DNA of 58,749 bases from the NCBI GenBank assembly GCA_023449855.1, contig JAEXHR010000045.1, positions 1 through 58,749 on the forward strand. Reading direction: 5' to 3'. Below the pieces are notes generated by a model. The model searched no databases and had not been told where the DNA came from. It saw only the letters and a program-made list of their open reading frames with translations. A program made the translations under genes and the position numbers. How positions within the stretch are numbered: the first letter of the stretch is position 1; each line of letters starts with the position of its first letter. The stretch is from Pseudomonadota bacterium (GTDB lineage: Bacteria; Pseudomonadota; Alphaproteobacteria; Rhizobiales; Xanthobacteraceae). Shown here piece after piece: positions 43,335 to 54,100 of the stretch.

Positions 43335-44927
43335 TCACCGGCTCCAGAATGCCGGCGTCGCTTTGAATCGCCGCCATCTCTTGCGCAGCGTTTTCGCGGC
43401 CGCCATGGCGTCGCAGGTCTGCCAGCCAGTCACCGTGCCGATGGCGAGATGAAGCGCGGGCTGATCGTCCTGCCGGAGAGAGGTAAGCAATCGGCGAATG
43501 CTGGCGATGTCGCAGACATGACCCAGACTTTTTTGCAGTCTGGCGAGTCGGGCCACGTAGCGCCTGGCGGACGCGTGATTGGCATGGAGCGGCAAGAAGA
43601 ATTCGGCCGCATAGCGCAGCTTCTTGAGTTCGATCCTGAGACCGTGCAGTGCAGCGGTGTCGAGCTGGCGAAAGTGCGCGCCGCGCGCGAGCGCCTTCCG
43701 TTGCAGCCGTGCCAGGATTTTGCCGGCGAGCGACTGCATCGGCTGCGACAGGATCGCCAGCGCATCGCTGTCGATGTCGTTACGCCAGCCACGGCGCTCG
43801 ACCCAATGCCCGAGCGACAGCAGAAAACGATTGGAACGCGGATCGTCGAGGACCGTCTGCAGGCGGTCGTAACTGAACACGCGCTGCCGCTCGATGGCTT
43901 CGCGCAAGCCGCTGAAATCGACCTCCGGCGTCGTTGTCGCCACGCGGGAAACGATGGTGGCTGCGAAAACGTCCCAGTCGCGGGTCTGGCCGAGCTCTCG
44001 CATCAGCCACTTTGCTTCGCTGCTGATCGCCTCGAAAGAGGGCGACGGGATCTTGTGCCGGAACAGAGAGCAGATCGTGCGCAGACGGCGCAAGGCGATG
44101 CGCATCTGGTGCACGCCTTCGGGATCGGACCCCTGCTTTGCCACCGCGTGGTTGCTCAAGAGATGATGCCAGCAGGCCCCACACAGCAGTGCAATGACGT
44201 CGTCGACCGCATATTCGGCAGTGATATTGACAGGGGCGGCTTTTACCGCGGGCTGCACGATGTCGAACGCCAGCGCATAGCCGCGTTCCGCCTTGCTTCG
44301 TGTGCCGAGCTGCAGCGGCGCAGCGTCGAGCAATTGCGTTCCGAGATCGAACAGGGCGGCGGCGTTGCCGCTCTTCAATTCGAGCTCGATCTCGGACAGG
44401 ACTTCCTCCCGCGTACCGGCCTCGATCGTCCCTAGGTCAAAGGCGATTTCAACCGACGCATCGGGCAGGTCGAGCTGCCGTGCATGCCGGCGCACCTTTG
44501 TCGCAAATGCGGGCACGAGCCCGTCGGGCGCAAGCGTCGTCATGGGATCGCCGATCTCGGCGGCGGGAAGCCGCGCCAGATCGGGGGCCATGCCGTCGAC
44601 CGGCGTTTCCCACTGGCGCCGCGCCAGTGGCCGCCCGACGTCCGGCCGAAGCTTCAGCGTCTGAATGAAATGCTTGCCGCTGCGTCGAACGCGCAGCGAC
44701 ATGCCGTGTTGAAAGAGCGCTCTCTCCGGTGTGTCGTAATAAACCGTCTCCAGGCGGCGGACGACGCCCCGATTGCGCGCATGCTGCACGATGACGGGCA
44801 TCTCGGACAGCTTTTCCAGCAGATCTCGCGGCGCCAGCAGCTTGAGTTCGATTTCGGCCTGTTCACCCGGTCGTATGGCAACGGCTGCGTCAGCAGAATC
44901 GGGGGCGATTGGCTGCTGGACGTTCAC
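43335..44927 (-). CDS. CYTH and CHAD domain protein
   Basis: 530 residues. The N-terminal CYTH domain (about 22-220) opens with the EIELKLLAP tunnel motif and has YYDTPERALFQHGMSLRVRR. The C-terminal CHAD domain (about 245-520) has its conserved histidine helices GVHQMRIALRRLRT and HGLRIELKKLRYAAEFF. CYTH enzymes act on triphosphates and CHAD domains bind polyphosphate, so the fusion is thought to handle polyphosphate; activity is not proven here. It stands alone, facing the TauE gene. Confidence 0.93.
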   Translation of the reverse strand: MNVQQPIAPDSADAAVAIRPGEQAEIELKLLAPRDLLEKLSEMPVIVQHARNRGVVRRLETVYYDTPERALFQHGMSLRVRRSGKHFIQTLKLRPDVGRPLARRQWETPVDGMAPDLARLPAAEIGDPMTTLAPDGLVPAFATKVRRHARQLDLPDASVEIAFDLGTIEAGTREEVLSEIELELKSGNAAALFDLGTQLLDAAPLQLGTRSKAERGYALAFDIVQPAVKAAPVNITAEYAVDDVIALLCGACWHHLLSNHAVAKQGSDPEGVHQMRIALRRLRTICSLFRHKIPSPSFEAISSEAKWLMRELGQTRDWDVFAATIVSRVATTTPEVDFSGLREAIERQRVFSYDRLQTVLDDPRSNRFLLSLGHWVERRGWRNDIDSDALAILSQPMQSLAGKILARLQRKALARGAHFRQLDTAALHGLRIELKKLRYAAEFFLPLHANHASARRYVARLARLQKSLGHVCDIASIRRLLTSLRQDDQPALHLAIGTVTGWQTCDAMAAAKTLRKRWRRFKATPAFWSR

Positions 44928-45553
44928 CGGTCACTCCATCGGCAGGGCGTAGGGAACAATTTACGACAATAGAAGGCGCTGCCAAGGTGACGCCGCCGAT
45001 TGCGATGGCAATTTTCGATCAAGGGGCACCAGCGCGAACTCGCGGACGCTCGAACGGTGCGGACGGCCGCATTTGCGAAAAGCAAAAACTGCTTCAGCTG
45101 GCGCTCTTCAGGTTCTTATCGCCCGTCGGCTTGATCGGGAGCTGCGGTACGGGAGCGGTCAGGACCTGAGACGATCTGCCTTCGGACAACCTGTCATCGG
45201 AGGCGTGACTTCTGATCGTCTCGAGCACCAGAAAAAACTTCTCGGCAAGCATGGTCGTCACCTCGCTGGTGAAGTGTCTCCATTATTAGTTGAGTCGAGC
45301 TGCTGAAAATTCAATTACTTGCCGCATGCCGCCGCAATTAATTTCGCGCGTCAGATATCGCGATGGGGCAGCGATATTGACCTGATTTACCTCGCCGGGC
45401 GAGAGCGATCTGGAAGCGCCCTAGCTGCGGTCGTGTCCATCAGGTCAACTCGTGTTTCGAAATCGCGACGCCAAATCAGGTCTTACGGTTGCAACCGGTA
45501 CGATATTCTCAAGGTCCGACCGTCACCTGATTGTCACGATGGGGGCGGTATGA
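44928..45553. promoter_or_regulatory. Gene-free region upstream of the surface-signalling cassette
   Basis: About 620 bp with no supported gene. The 13-mer GGTGAAGTGTCTC at 45268-45280 recurs at 48044-48056 before the haemagglutinin-type gene. Two GTCAC direct repeats (within CCGTCACCTGATTGTCACG, about 45520-45538) lie just before the cassette. Both are candidates for promoter or operator elements. Confidence 0.45.
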
Positions 45554-46372
45554 TTGGCGGGCGTCGTTACTGCCGTGGGGCGTAACGGATCGGTTCGTTT
45601 GTTGCGGGTGTGGTTCGTGGGGACATGGTGTTCATCGAGGCGTGATCGCCGGTGGCGCCGGCTTTCTTGTCGCCTCTCGTCATTCTCGCTCACGCTATGT
45701 TTTTCCGTTGGCCTCACGAGCCAAATGGCCTGGTCGCAGGCCGAGGTGACGCAGGACGTCGTCTCTTTCGATATTCCCGAGCAATCTCTGGCGTCCGCAC
45801 TTGATAGCTACAGCGCCAGGACGGGCATTGTCGGTCTCTATCACGGGCAACTCGCGCTCGGGCGAAAGTCGATGGCGGTGGTCGGGCGATTTACGCCGGC
45901 GACGGCTTTGACCCTGCTGTTGCAGAACAGCGGCCTGGAGGCCGAATATGCGGCGCCCGGGGCATTCGCCGTCGTGCCCGCGCATGGGGGGCGGCGTTCG
46001 ACGGTGACGGCCGATAGCGTGGCGCGGGCGGCGGTCTCGCAACTTGACCTCACCCAGCGCAGCTATTCCGGCCTGTTGCAGGAACGCATCAACGATGCTC
46101 TCTGCGAGAACACGTTGACGCGGCCCGGCGATTATCGGGTCGCGGTCAATTTCAGGGTCGGATCTGCGGGAGATGTCACCGATTTCAGCCTGCTTGGCTC
46201 GTCCGGCGACACCCGGCGTGATCATGCCATCCAGCATGGCCTGCAGGCTTTGCACATAGGCCGCGTACCGCCGGCCCATATGCCGCAGCCATTCACCATG
46301 GTGGTGTTGCCGGCGTCGTCCGGTGGCACCGTCGATTGCCGTTTGAACAGGACTGCACGGCGCGATGGCTGA
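45554..46372 (+). CDS. STN-domain protein with TonB-like C-terminal domain
   Basis: 272 codons from a TTG; the true start is uncertain, and GTG codons at about 45608 or 45617 are possible. A hydrophobic signal-like stretch (LSSFSLTLCFSVGLTSQ) leads to the cleavage-like AWSQA. An STN domain follows (VVSFDIPEQSLASALDSYS to AVVPA, about residues 69-143) as in the plug-side signalling domains of TonB receptors and secretins. The C-terminal part (RINDALCENT, DYRVAVNFRVGSAGDVTDF, AIQHGLQALHIGRVPP) has the TonB C-terminal pattern. There is no receptor barrel. It overlaps the ECF sigma gene by 8 bp, so it is the likely sensor of the cassette. Confidence 0.8.
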   Translation: MAGVVTAVGRNGSVRLLRVWFVGTWCSSRRDRRWRRLSCRLSSFSLTLCFSVGLTSQMAWSQAEVTQDVVSFDIPEQSLASALDSYSARTGIVGLYHGQLALGRKSMAVVGRFTPATALTLLLQNSGLEAEYAAPGAFAVVPAHGGRRSTVTADSVARAAVSQLDLTQRSYSGLLQERINDALCENTLTRPGDYRVAVNFRVGSAGDVTDFSLLGSSGDTRRDHAIQHGLQALHIGRVPPAHMPQPFTMVVLPASSGGTVDCRLNRTARRDG

Positions 46373-46931
46373 TCACTCGCGCTTGCCGAAACGTGCCGAC
46401 AGCAAGCCGTCTCGCCTGACGGGCTCGACGGGCCTCGGTGCGTTACAGGAACTCCTGGTCGATCGCTACGGCGATCTCAAGGCGCGGCTGGCGCGGCGGC
46501 TCGGTTCGCAGGAATGGGCGGAAGACGCCCTTCAGGATACATATGTGCGGCTCGGCGGCGCCGAGATCACGGATCATGTGCGCAATCCGACCGCCTATCT
46601 GTTTCGAACGGCCTTCAATATTGCCCTCAATCGCGTGCGCTCCGACAATCGGCGGCTGTCAGCGGTTGAAGTCGATGGTCTTCTGCACATCGCCGATGAG
46701 GCGCCCGACGCGCTGCAGATATTCGAGGCGCGCGCGGATATTTTGCGGCTGAAGGATATCATCGCGAAACTGCCGGAGCGTCAGCAGGCCATCCTGCTGG
46801 CCTCGCGAGTCGAGGGAGTGTCCCGCCAGGAGATCGCGGCGCGCTTCGGCATATCGGTCAGCATGGTCGATAAGGAGTTGCAACAGGCGCAGGAATATTG
46901 TGCGGCACGCTTCGGCCGGAGAAGGACCTAG
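46365..46931 (+). CDS. ECF sigma factor, FecI-like
   Basis: 188 residues. Region 2 holds LVDRYGDLKARLARRLGSQEWAEDALQDTYVRLG and FRTAFNIALNRVRSD. Region 4 holds LPERQQAILLASRVEGVSRQEIAARFGISVSMVDKEL. It overlaps the STN-TonB gene (ATGGCTGA), so translation is coupled. A FecR-type anti-sigma follows. It probably directs transcription of the haemagglutinin-type gene downstream. Promoter specificity cannot be read off. Confidence 0.93.
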   Translation: MADHSRLPKRADSKPSRLTGSTGLGALQELLVDRYGDLKARLARRLGSQEWAEDALQDTYVRLGGAEITDHVRNPTAYLFRTAFNIALNRVRSDNRRLSAVEVDGLLHIADEAPDALQIFEARADILRLKDIIAKLPERQQAILLASRVEGVSRQEIAARFGISVSMVDKELQQAQEYCAARFGRRRT

Positions 46932-47001
46932 CCATGTGGCCGCGCGCGAGCAATCGAATGTACCGCAGATGCGACATGCTGCCTGCACGGGAGGCTGCCG
47001 C

Positions 47002-47973
47002 ATGGTGATCGAGATGCGGAACGGCCTTGGCGAGTTGACGCCGCTCGATCGGGAAGCTCATGCGTGGGTCAGGCGGCTGACCTCCGGAGAAGCGACGACC
47101 TCCGATGCGGACGCTCTGCGCGAATGGTGCGCGCGGAGCAGTGCTCATGCTGCCGCGTTTTCCAGCGCAAGCAGGCTGTGGCGCGTAGCCGGTCCCGCCA
47201 GTCAAATCCTGCAGGACGAGAAGACGGCGCGGGCTGCGATGGCCAGCCGAAGCGGGCCGAAGCTCGCCCGCCGTGCCTTCATCGGTGGCGCAATCGCGGC
47301 ATCTGCCGGCGGCTTCATGCTTGCGAAGCCTCCGCTCGATCTTTGGCCGTCATACTCCGAATTGCTGGCAGACTTTCGAACCGGCACAGGGGAGCAAAAA
47401 ACGATCTCGGTCGCCGATGGCGTTGCGGTCGAGATGAATGCCCGGACCAGCCTCTCCGTTGCTGCCGATGTCGTGAGACTGATTGCAGGAGAGGCCTCAT
47501 TCGCGCCGGCGGACGATCGCCCTCGGCCATTCGAGGTCGTGGCCGGCAATGGCACGATGTCGACGATGAATGCGCGGTTCGACATTCGTCATCTGGGTGC
47601 AACGACGCGCGTGACGTGTTTCGAGCGCGAAGTTCGGATCGCGCATCCCGACGGAAACGTGGTGCTCGGGCCGCGCCAGCAGGTCACCTACGGGACCGAA
47701 GCAATCGCGCAGGCGGTGTCGATCGACCCGGCCATTGCTTCCGCATGGCAACGCGGATTGATGATTTTCGATATGACACCGCTTGGCGAGGTGGTCGACG
47801 AACTCAACCGCTATCGGTCCGGTCACATCGTTCTGTTGAATCAGGGGCTTGCAAAGAACCCGGTCAACGGCCGCTTCAGGATCGATCGTCCCGACGACGC
47901 TCTCGCCCAGATCGAGCTGGCCTTCGGTGTAAGGCGTCGCATGCTGCCTGGCGGCCTCGTTCTGCTTGGCTGA
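47002..47973 (+). CDS. FecR-like anti-sigma/sigma regulator
   Basis: 323 residues from ATG 47002, with GGGAGG upstream; in-frame ATG codons at 46900 and 46969 would add residues without support. N-terminal cytoplasmic part LTPLDREAHAWVRRLTSGEATTSDADALREW, a single membrane segment (RRAFIGGAIAASAGGFML, about 89-106), then the periplasmic FecR domain (TISVADGVAVEMNARTSLSV) and a C-terminal DUF4974-like part (MTPLGEVVDELNRYRSGHIVL). It would hold the ECF sigma factor until a signal from the STN protein arrives. Confidence 0.92.
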   Translation: MVIEMRNGLGELTPLDREAHAWVRRLTSGEATTSDADALREWCARSSAHAAAFSSASRLWRVAGPASQILQDEKTARAAMASRSGPKLARRAFIGGAIAASAGGFMLAKPPLDLWPSYSELLADFRTGTGEQKTISVADGVAVEMNARTSLSVAADVVRLIAGEASFAPADDRPRPFEVVAGNGTMSTMNARFDIRHLGATTRVTCFEREVRIAHPDGNVVLGPRQQVTYGTEAIAQAVSIDPAIASAWQRGLMIFDMTPLGEVVDELNRYRSGHIVLLNQGLAKNPVNGRFRIDRPDDALAQIELAFGVRRRMLPGGLVLLG

Positions 47974-48043
47974 CCAGTCGCCCGGTCGATGGCAGACCAG
48001 GGCGACATGAAAAATTCATAAAAATCCATTGGGGGCCCGGCGA

Positions 48044-48056
48044 GGTGAAGTGTCTC
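48044..48056 (+). promoter_or_regulatory. Shared 13-mer upstream of the haemagglutinin-type gene
   Basis: GGTGAAGTGTCTC, 71 bp before the start of the giant gene, identical to 45268-45280 upstream of the STN gene. An AT-rich run (GAAAAATTCATAAAAATCC) lies about 35 bp further upstream. It could be part of a promoter read by the FecI-like sigma factor, with the cassette also promoting itself. Confidence 0.45.
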
Positions 48057-48126
48057 AGCAGGGACGCGTCATCGGCCGGCTCGTGTTCGGCGGATGTTGA
48101 TTGCCCCTGGAATGGTGAGAGTTCTC

Positions 48127-51100
48127 ATGTTCGTTCACGCTGCCGCCCCGTCATCGCGCCATGCGCGCAAGCCGCTCGATCGCAGCGGGCTGCTTGTCGG
48201 CGTCAGCCTGTTCGCTTTGCTCGGATCGGTTGCGGGCGCGGAAGCGCGTAGTCTCGGCGGCGGCAGCGGATCGGCGGCAGCAGCCAATCCTGCGGCAGTC
48301 GCCGCTGCAGCCGCGGCTGCAAGCGCGCAACAATCTTCGGCGGCGGGACGCCAGTCGATCGAATCCATGGCGCGTGCTGCCCAGGCGCTGCAGGCGATCC
48401 GCGATGCACAGAGCGGCGCCCGCGCCGCCGCGCTTGCGGGCGCGGCTACTGTACCTAACGGGTTGGTGGCGGGCGGCCTGGTCGTCGCGCCAGGCGCCGG
48501 CACCGTGCCGGATGTCTGGGTCGGCGCCAGCAAGCCCACGCAAACGCAGGCGGATGGGCGTACTCAAGTCGAGATCAAGCAGACCGAACAGAAGGCGATC
48601 CTGAACTGGTCGAGCTTCAATGTCGGCCGCGAGACCGATGTCTATTTCAACCAGACCGCGGGCGGTACTGACAAGGCGAACTGGATCGCGCTCAACCGCG
48701 TCACCGATCCGTCGCTGGCGCCAAGCCGGATTCTCGGCACCATTAAGGCCGAAGGACAGGTCTATGTCATCAACAAGAACGGCATCGTCTTTGGCGGAGC
48801 CAGCCAGGTCAACGTCAACAGCTTCGTCGCATCGTCGCTCAGCCTGTCGGACGAGCAGTTCCGCGCCGGCATCAACAAGCAATTGCTGATTTTCGACGAT
48901 CCATCGGCGTCGAGCATCGCGAAGCCGCAGTTTGGCTACCTCGGGCAGCGAAGCCCAGACCAGTTTATTGGCCTCAATGCGCCCGGGCAGGTCGCGGGTG
49001 CGGTGATCGGCGACGCGCCGGGTGAGGTTCGGATCGAAGCTGGTGCACAGCTCACCATGGCCTCGGGCGGCAAGGCGCTTGTGTTTGCGCCGCATGTCCT
49101 GAATAGCGGTCGCATCTCGGCGCCGGACGGTCAGGTCATTCTGGCGGCTGGCGAGCAAATCTATCTGGTTGCCGATCAGGCGGGGGTGCGCGGTCTCGAT
49201 ATCGCCGTGTCGGCACCGATGCGCTGGGTTTTCGACTATTACCACATGGCGACCGCTACCGGTCAGGGTAACTGGGTCAATCGTAACGACTACCAGATCG
49301 ATCTGGAAAACATCGTGTTCCCGGAAATGGCCGCACGTGCCGCTTCGGTCGGTTACCGCGTCGTCAACAACGGCTTGGTGAAAGCGGATCACGGCAACAT
49401 CACGTTGATGTCGCGCAGCATCGTGCAGAACGGTGCACTCGAAGCCTCGACGGCGCTGAACAATCGTGAAGGTTCGATCAGTCTGCGGGCCTGGGATCAG
49501 GGCATGATGTCCTATGGTGGCTCGATGCCGTCGGGCTCTCCGCTGCGCTACTGGTCGGCGGGAACGGTGACGCTCGGCTCCGGCAGCGTCACCACAGCGA
49601 TGCCCGACCTCACGGATACCAGCGATATCGAGCAGACCTCGCTCGCGACGCGCTACAGCCCGGGCCGCATCGAGATGCGCGGCAAGCTGATCGACATCGA
49701 AGCAAATGCCAATGTGATCGTGCCGGCGGGCAAGATCAGCATCGTCGCCAGCACATCGGCTCTGTCAGGCGAAACCCCGATCACCGGTGAGCCGGTCAAG
49801 CGGGACGACAGCCGTGTCTATATCGGCGAGGGCGCCTATCTCAGCGTAGCCGGATTGCAGGGCGTGCTGCTGACGATGGAGAGCAATGTCGTCACCGGCG
49901 AGATGCGGATCAACGAATTGCGTGACTCGCCGCTGTATCGGGACTCCTGGTTGCGCGGCAAATCGGTCAGTGTCGACAAGCGTGTCAGCGGCCTGTTCTC
50001 GGACGGTCCGATGGCCGGTGTCGAGTGGATCTCGGGCTCGCCCGGCGCCTGGGTCGGCACGCCGCTTGGCGATTTTTCCGGCTGGATCGGTGTTGGCAAG
50101 ACAACGCTCGGAGAGCTTTCGACCCAGGCCGGCACGATCGCGATCAAGTCCAGTGGCTCCATCATCACGCGTGCAGGATCGCTGCTTGACGTATCCGGCG
50201 GTTCGGTCCGCTATCAGGATGGCTGGATCACCACCACCAGGCTGCTCGGCGCCGATGGCCGCATCTACAATATTGGCGACGCGACGCCCGACCGGCTCTA
50301 TGTCGGCTTCGCCGGTTCGTTCTCGCGCACCCACAATGTTCAGGGCGTTCTCGATCCGCGTCTGACGGAGACGTGGACGACCGTCTTCGATCGCAGCTCG
50401 TCGCGCCACTTCGAGCGCGGCTATACGGAGGGGCGTGCTGCCGGCGAAATCCGGATGTTCGCGGCCGAAGCGGTGGTGCTCGAGGGCAGCTATTGGGGCG
50501 GCGTCATTACCGGTGAGCGCCAGGCGGCATCGGGCAAGCAGGCGGCGGCAGGCTCGTTCACGTTCGGCGGCAACAGCGACGAACATCGCCAATGGCTGAT
50601 CGGCAATCTGGTCATCGCCAGGAAGCCGGAATTGCTGCCCGCCGACTTCACTGCGACCAGCACGCTGGACCAGATCTGGTATTCGGGTTCGTCAGGTGAC
50701 GATCTGTCGGTACGCAAGAAGACGACCTATCTCGATCCCGAAGTCCTGGCCCAGTCGGGCATGTCGAAGCTCGCCTTCTATGTTGCGGCCGGATTCAATC
50801 TAGCAAAGGACGAACGGCTGGAGCTCGCACCGGGCACGACCTTCAACGTTCTCGCCAATACGGGCTCGCTCAATCCCGCGACTTTCAATGTCGATGGCAC
50901 GATCCGTATCGCCGGTGGCACCGTCTGGCTGGCCGGCGCGGAAACCGCGACCTATGGCTCGCATACGAATATCGATGTCAGCGGCGTGTGGTTCAACGGT
51001 CCGCGCGGTGATCTGCAGCCGGTGATCAAGGGCGGTTCGATCACACTGACGGGCGACTTTGCGCCCGGCGCGACCTTCGATGTCTCCGGCGGCGGTTGGT

Positions 51101-54100
51101 ACGACACCACGGGCATCAAGGCAAAACTCAAGCTGGGCGATGCGGGGGCGATCTCACTGTCGCCGACTGAGGTTGCGCAATTGGCGAGCCTCGATTTGCG
51201 AGGTTATTCGGCTGCTTCGGGCGGAACGCTCGCCGTCATTACTTCCGGAGCGATTCAGATCGGAGATATCGCGCCGGCCGATGCAACGATCGGTTGGTTG
51301 CCAAGCTCGCTCTTCGCCGAACGCGGCTTCCGTGGCTTCGCGCTGACGACCACCGGGGATATCGTCGTTGCCGATGGCGCTGTGATTTCGCAGATGCCGA
51401 TGGCCGTCGATCTGGCGGGCGTCAATCCCGCGACGATCGCTTCGGGCACGCGTCTTGGCGATCTCGGTCGTCTCGTCACGCTGCCGCTTGCCGATCGTGT
51501 GGCCAACAAGCCAACGTCGCTGGCCCTGGTCGGTGACAGTATTCGCGTCGGAGCAGGTGCCGTTGTCGGTACCGATGTCGGCGGGAGCATTTCTCTCGCC
51601 GCGATCGGGCATGAAGATACGACCAGCCAGCATGTGCCCGGGAATCTGACGGTCCTCGGCACAATTGAAGCGCCGGCCGGCTCGATCTCGCTTGCCGCTG
51701 GTGCTGAATTGAAGCTCGCTGCAAGCGGCCGGATTCTCGCGCGCGGTGTGGTCGTGGAGGACAGCGATGCCTATGGCGTGCGCTCGGGAAGCGTGCTGGC
51801 TGGCGGATCGGTGAGTTTCAGCAAGGCATCGATCATCAATCTGGAGAAGGGATCGCTCGTCGATATCTCAGGCGCCAGCGGCGAGTTCGATTTCCGCGGC
51901 GGGCGGAGCGGATCCTACACGCTGGCGAGCAACGGAGGCCTCATCACGCTGGAGCTCAGCGGTGCGTCGCGCGATGTTGTCGCGAGCAATTTCGTTGCGC
52001 GCAGCGGCGGAGCGGGGGCGGTCGGTGGAACGCTCACGATCGGCGTTGGGACCGTATCGGAGCCCACGCCCCAGATCACCCTTCCCACACTCATCTACTA
52101 TGTGGATCGGGACACCGGTGCCATTACGTCCTTCAATACGCGCGGTAATCTGGACATCTACCGCGAGTATAGTTCGGGGACTGACGCGGCATATCGCTAC
52201 GCTTCCGTGGTGGTCGCCGTCCGCAATGCAAGCACGGGGCTCAGTCGCGGTGGCGGGCTGGCGATTGTCGATCTCGATGCCGATACGACACCTGCAGGCA
52301 TCAGTCAGCCCCTCTCGTCGGTGATACCGAGTTATGCCAACCAGCTCGATCTGCTGGCCAGATATTTCTATGTCGACAGTAACGCGACCCAGCGCATCGA
52401 ATTGCCGACCGCTACGGTCAAGCTGACCAAGATTTCCAGCGACACCGTCAACAATGGCGGCTTCGGCGCGCTCAACGTCAATTCGACAGGATTCGTAGTG
52501 GCGCCCGGCGTCAATCTGTCGCTCGGGAAGTCGGCTTCGATCACCGGCGCGATCAACAGTGGCGGTGCCGGGACGGCGAGTATCTCTGCTCCCTATATCG
52601 CGCTGAACTCCGGCTCAGGTAAGCCCGGTTCTTCCGGTATCGGCAAGGTCGTGTTGACGGCCGAGCTGATCGACGTCACGCGTGCCGCCTTCAATGGCTT
52701 TGCCGAGACGCGACTCACTGCAGGTGAATTGCGCATGGGCGGGTTGCTCACCGACCTCACGACAAATCGAACGGCAGCTTTGAGTGCAGACGGTCGGCTG
52801 GAGCTCAAGGTCGGGCAACTCTATCCGGCAACGGGTATTGTTGCCTCGATTGAGGCTGGGACGGAATTGAAGATTTCGCCCAACGGTTCCGCCGGCGTTC
52901 CGCTGTCGGCTGCTGGAACGCTGAATCTGAAAGCGCCAGTCATCGTTCAGAACGGCGTCGTACGTGCGCCGTTCGGCAGCATCACGCTGACAGCGACCGA
53001 CAGCATCACGCTGGGAGAGGGCAGCGTCACTTCCGTGTCGGGCGATGGCCTTATTGTTCCCTATGGCACGCTCAGCAACAACGAGTTCTGGGTCGATCCG
53101 ATCACGCAGCCCACCACCGGCAATCCGACGCCGACGCTGAGCAAGCTGCCGGAGAAGAACATCGTCTTGCAGGGACCGAAGGTGACGCTCGCTGCCGGTT
53201 CGGTGGTCGACATCCGGGGAGGTGGAGATCTCATCGCCTGGGAGCATGTGCCAGGTCCCGGAGGATCGCATGACGTCCTTGCTCAGGCAGGCGTCTACGC
53301 CGTCGTTCCAAGCCTGAATATCTCGGCGGCGTCGCAGCAGAAGATATGGCTCGCTGGTGGAAATGGGCTGGCCGCCGGCTGGTACGCGCTGCTTCCGGCG
53401 CGCTATGCGTTGCTACCTGGGGCTTTCACCGTGTCCCGCGTGAAAGGTTCGACCGGCACCACGAGGCCGAACAACATCGCACTGCCTGACGGTTCGCTGA
53501 TCATGGGCGGGCGGTTGGCCGATGCGTTCGGCGGTGGCTCCGAGCAGCTTGGCTCTGCATGGCGTGTGATGTCGGGAACGACGTTCCGCAGTTACAGCGA
53601 ATATAACGAGGCTTCCGCCAACACCTATTTTGCGTCGGATGCATTCAAGCTCGGCCAGTACCGCCTCACCGGCGTCAATGTGGTGACGCCACGGCTGCCG
53701 ATGGATGGCGGATCGGTGGTTTTCAAGGCCGGCTCCGAACTCACGCTCGATGGTACGCTGCGCTCGCAATCGGCCCCCGGTGGACGCGGCGGCCTGGTGG
53801 ACATCGCTGGCACCAAGATCGCCATCGTGGGAGCGGGACAGGACCGTAGCGATCTCGCAGGCTATCTGGTGATCGACGCGATGTCGCTCAGCAATTTTGG
53901 CGCGGGCAGTCTGCTGGTTGGCGGCGTGCGCAGCGTCGATGCGCGCGGCATGCGCATCGAGGTTGCTGCCAGTGACGTTCTGGTTCGCAACGATGCGAGC
54001 AGCAGTCTCAGCGGTTCCGAAATTCTGCTCGCGGCGAGCGGCACCGTCCGCGTTCAGGACGGCAGTGTGATCGTCGCCGGCGGTGGCTCGCCTGGAGCCG

